A DNA stretch of 7,294 nucleotides, taken from NCBI GenBank assembly GCA_016763165.1, contig JAESUJ010000062.1, positions 1-7,294 on the forward strand. Direction: 5' to 3'. Made by a program: the position numbers and the translations under genes. This stretch comes from Candidatus Babeliales bacterium. GTDB lineage: Bacteria; Babelota; Babeliae; Babelales; CAZZPM01. A model generated the notes under the pieces. That model worked only from the letters and a program-made list of their open reading frames with translations, had not been told where the DNA came from and ran no database searches. Positions within the stretch are counted from its first letter, which is position 1. Each line of letters opens with the position of its first letter. Of this stretch, positions 6,102 through 7,294 are shown one piece after another.

Positions 6102-6119
6102 TTAAATGTCACTATTAAG

Positions 6120-6449
6120 TTAGATGCGACGAGCAGCTCTTTGCCCTTTATGCCGAGTCATCTCTGTTGTTGAAATTGGACATCTACTTGCAAAAGATCT
6201 ATCTTTTCGTTCAACTTTTTTTTGACGTAATCCTTTAATAATTCCCGCCATATCTTTCTGCACTTCTGCAGATCGATGACCACCTGAAGAACCTGGTCTT
6301 TCAGTATTTTTTTCACGTACAAAGGTACCATGCTTAGGTCGTGGAGCAGTAGCACGAGGAAGACGACTAGCTCGAGGAGCTTCACCTTCTGCAAGCACAC
6401 ATGAGCTGATCCCACATAATAACACAGCTGCAAGAATAATTTTTTTCAC
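6120..6449 (-). CDS. Small, very basic secreted protein or lipoprotein, unknown function
   Basis: The product has 109 residues from a GTG start, chosen because AAGGAG (6456-6461) lies 6 bases upstream and no in-frame ATG is available. The first 20 residues are a signal peptide: KK, a hydrophobic core, then either a type I site after VLA (18-20) or a lipobox-like ISSC (14-17) that would make Cys17 the lipidated residue. The mature part is rich in Arg/Lys, low in hydrophobics and probably unstructured (PRASRLPRATAPRPKHG, 25-41). A short amphipathic stretch, MAGIIKGLRQKKVERK (67-82), may form a helix. I do not recognise a family. It follows the multi-pass membrane protein after 55 bases with no terminator between them, so it may belong to the same transcript. 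Confidence 0.72.
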   Translation of the reverse strand: MKKIILAAVLLCGISSCVLAEGEAPRASRLPRATAPRPKHGTFVREKNTERPGSSGGHRSAEVQKDMAGIIKGLRQKKVERKDRSFASRCPISTTEMTRHKGQRAARRI

Positions 6450-6455
6450 TACATT

Positions 6456-6461
6456 CTCCTT
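6456..6461 (-). promoter_or_regulatory. Ribosome binding site that fixes the GTG start at 6449
   Basis: The minus strand reads AAGGAG, then six bases (AATGTA), then GTG. The ATG at 6454 is only one base from the Shine-Dalgarno and is followed directly by TAG, so it cannot encode the protein. Confidence 0.7.
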
Positions 6462-6504
6462 ACTTTAAACAAAAAACTAGTTCCTTTTTTTTACTTTTTA
6501 TCAA

Positions 6505-7179
6505 TCAAGATGCTCTCTTAAAAGAGCATGCAAAGTCAAGAAAACTTTCTTTCTTGTATAGCAACGCAACCAACCATGCACCACTCAATTGCATTCCTGC
6601 ATACAAAAGTCGCTCAATACAAACATACGGCATCAGTGCTATCCATGCCATCGGTACCATAGGAACAGTGACTAACCAGAGACATGAGCCAACTGCATGC
6701 GCAACAAATGTAGCTTGCAATGCTGTTTTAAATAAAGAATCAGAAAATAGATGCAGAACCATTGGAATAAGCCAAAAAATTGAATACCAAGCACCTATGC
6801 CACTTGATGGATGAAGTACAAAAAATAGTATCGCAGCTGAAGGCAAAAATAGATTCATAACTCGCTGACCCCATACAGTTCCTCTCACATGCCAGACTAG
6901 AACTGAAGCTTGAGTAGCTAGTCCCATAGAGATCGTTGCACATGGCAGTCCCCATGCAAATCCGCACAATTTGCTCAGACGCCCCAAAGAGAGCAGCGCA
7001 ACACTTCCAACCGTCCCAAGAAGTCCGTGCAATAATGGAGCAATACCATTAATACCAGAAAAAATAAATCGACAATTACCAATCGATCCAAACAATCTTA
7101 CATGATGCATCGCAGATAAAAGAGCAACTGCAACAATAAGACGCATCAATGAACTTGCAAAATACGAGGTTTTTTTCAT
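6505..7179 (-). CDS. Multi-pass inner-membrane protein, unknown function
   Basis: The product has 224 residues. After MKKTS come hydrophobic segments at about 11-26, 44-66, 74-97, 107-122, 128-146, 156-181 and 186-206, suggesting five to seven membrane passes. Conserved-looking polar points are Arg and Asn in GNCRFIFSGINGIAP (34-48), Arg67 in SLGRLSK and a loop at VWHVRG (95-100). The tail (207-224) is charged. The small size and the GIAPLLHGLLGTVGS segment recall membrane components of transporters such as ECF S-components, but this is only a resemblance and I cannot assign a family. The ATG is 4 bases after the stop of the preceding frame; AGGAG (7189-7193) lies within that gene's last codons, so the two are likely translationally coupled. 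The stop is TGA. Confidence 0.8.
   Translation of the reverse strand: MKKTSYFASSLMRLIVAVALLSAMHHVRLFGSIGNCRFIFSGINGIAPLLHGLLGTVGSVALLSLGRLSKLCGFAWGLPCATISMGLATQASVLVWHVRGTVWGQRVMNLFLPSAAILFFVLHPSSGIGAWYSIFWLIPMVLHLFSDSLFKTALQATFVAHAVGSCLWLVTVPMVPMAWIALMPYVCIERLLYAGMQLSGAWLVALLYKKESFLDFACSFKRAS
6510..6529. repeat. Short palindrome at the 3' end of the membrane protein gene
   Basis: ATGCTCT (6510-6516) and AGAGCAT (6523-6529) form a 7-bp stem with a 6-base loop, within the last codons of the membrane protein. There is no T-tract on either side, so it is not an intrinsic terminator. It could stabilise the mRNA end. Confidence 0.35.
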
Positions 7180-7183
7180 AACC

Positions 7184-7294
7184 TTAATCTCCTAAAAAAT
7201 ATGATGATAAACTGATGATTAAACTTTCCAGCTCAGAATACTGTAGCAATCGAAATCCTGCAACCAAAAAATAAAGAGCCCTCATTATGAAAAT
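7184..7294 (-). CDS. C-terminal end of an unidentified hydrophobic protein (partial, enters from the right edge)
   Basis: The frame is open from the window edge and ends with TAA at 7186-7184, giving 36 visible residues. They contain a hydrophobic stretch (RALYFLVAGFRLL) and the end SLSSYFLGD. An in-frame ATG at 7285 could start a 33-residue peptide, but no Shine-Dalgarno is visible upstream of it in the nine bases available, so a C-terminal fragment of a larger gene is more likely. It shares its last codons with the ribosome binding site of the 224-residue membrane protein, which points to one operon and perhaps one complex. Confidence 0.55.
   Translation of the reverse strand: MFIMRALYFLVAGFRLLQYSELESLIISLSSYFLGD

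Noticed and set aside
6158..6433. 91-codon minus-strand frame inside the small basic protein gene
   Set aside because: It is nested out of frame in a gene with a better signal peptide and a good ribosome binding site, and it has no Shine-Dalgarno of its own.
6554..6814. 86-codon plus-strand frame opposite the membrane protein
   Set aside because: It is antisense to a well-supported membrane protein gene, has no ribosome binding site, and its residue composition follows from the complementary hydrophobic codons.

Overview
This is an AT-rich bacterial stretch in which every gene I can support reads on the minus strand, that is, right to left. The low GC, the short gene-to-gene distances, the standard stop codons (TGA is used as a stop at 6505) and the several small proteins with export signals suggest a small-genome bacterium with a Gram-negative-type envelope, probably host-associated. 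My best guess is a member of Candidatus Dependentiae (TM6) or a similar intracellular lineage. This rests on the general character of the proteins and not on a diagnostic marker, so treat it as a weak inference.

Layout in the direction of transcription: (1) at the right edge, the last 36 codons of an unidentified hydrophobic protein (7184-7294), with its stop 4 bases before the start of a 224-residue multi-pass membrane protein (6505-7179). (2) A small, very basic secreted protein or lipoprotein (6120-6449, GTG start), followed by a long hairpin. (3) Ribosomal protein S1 with six S1 domains and an ERPERS-repeat tail (rpsA, 3991-5901), preceded by two candidate promoters, then nucleoside diphosphate kinase (ndk, 3513-3923). 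A strong hairpin lies between these two genes and an intrinsic terminator follows ndk. (4) A secreted serine alpha/beta hydrolase (2442-3431), whose likely promoter overlaps the ndk terminator. (5) A tRNA-Gly(GCC) gene with encoded CCA (2291-2365), with its own sigma70-type promoter and terminator. (6) A reduced Jag/KhpB-like protein (1295-2095), followed 8 bases later by mnmE (3-1286, cut off at the left edge just before its C-terminal tail).

Much of the window is translation-related: S1, tRNA-Gly, the tRNA-modifying GTPase MnmE, and a Jag-like protein of RNA-binding ancestry. Jag next to mnmE is the remnant of the widespread rpmH-rnpA-yidC-jag-mnmE cluster, but yidC is not upstream here. 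The envelope or host-facing part consists of the hydrolase, the small basic protein and the two membrane proteins.

I found no CRISPR array, insertion sequence, phage gene or recognisable defence system. The most notable points are the compact terminator/promoter overlaps at two gene boundaries, the Jag homologue that lacks its R3H domain and has lost its KH GxxG loop, and the unidentified secreted and membrane proteins. No gap between genes exceeds about 300 bases; the two longest (2096-2290 and 5902-6119) are described below.
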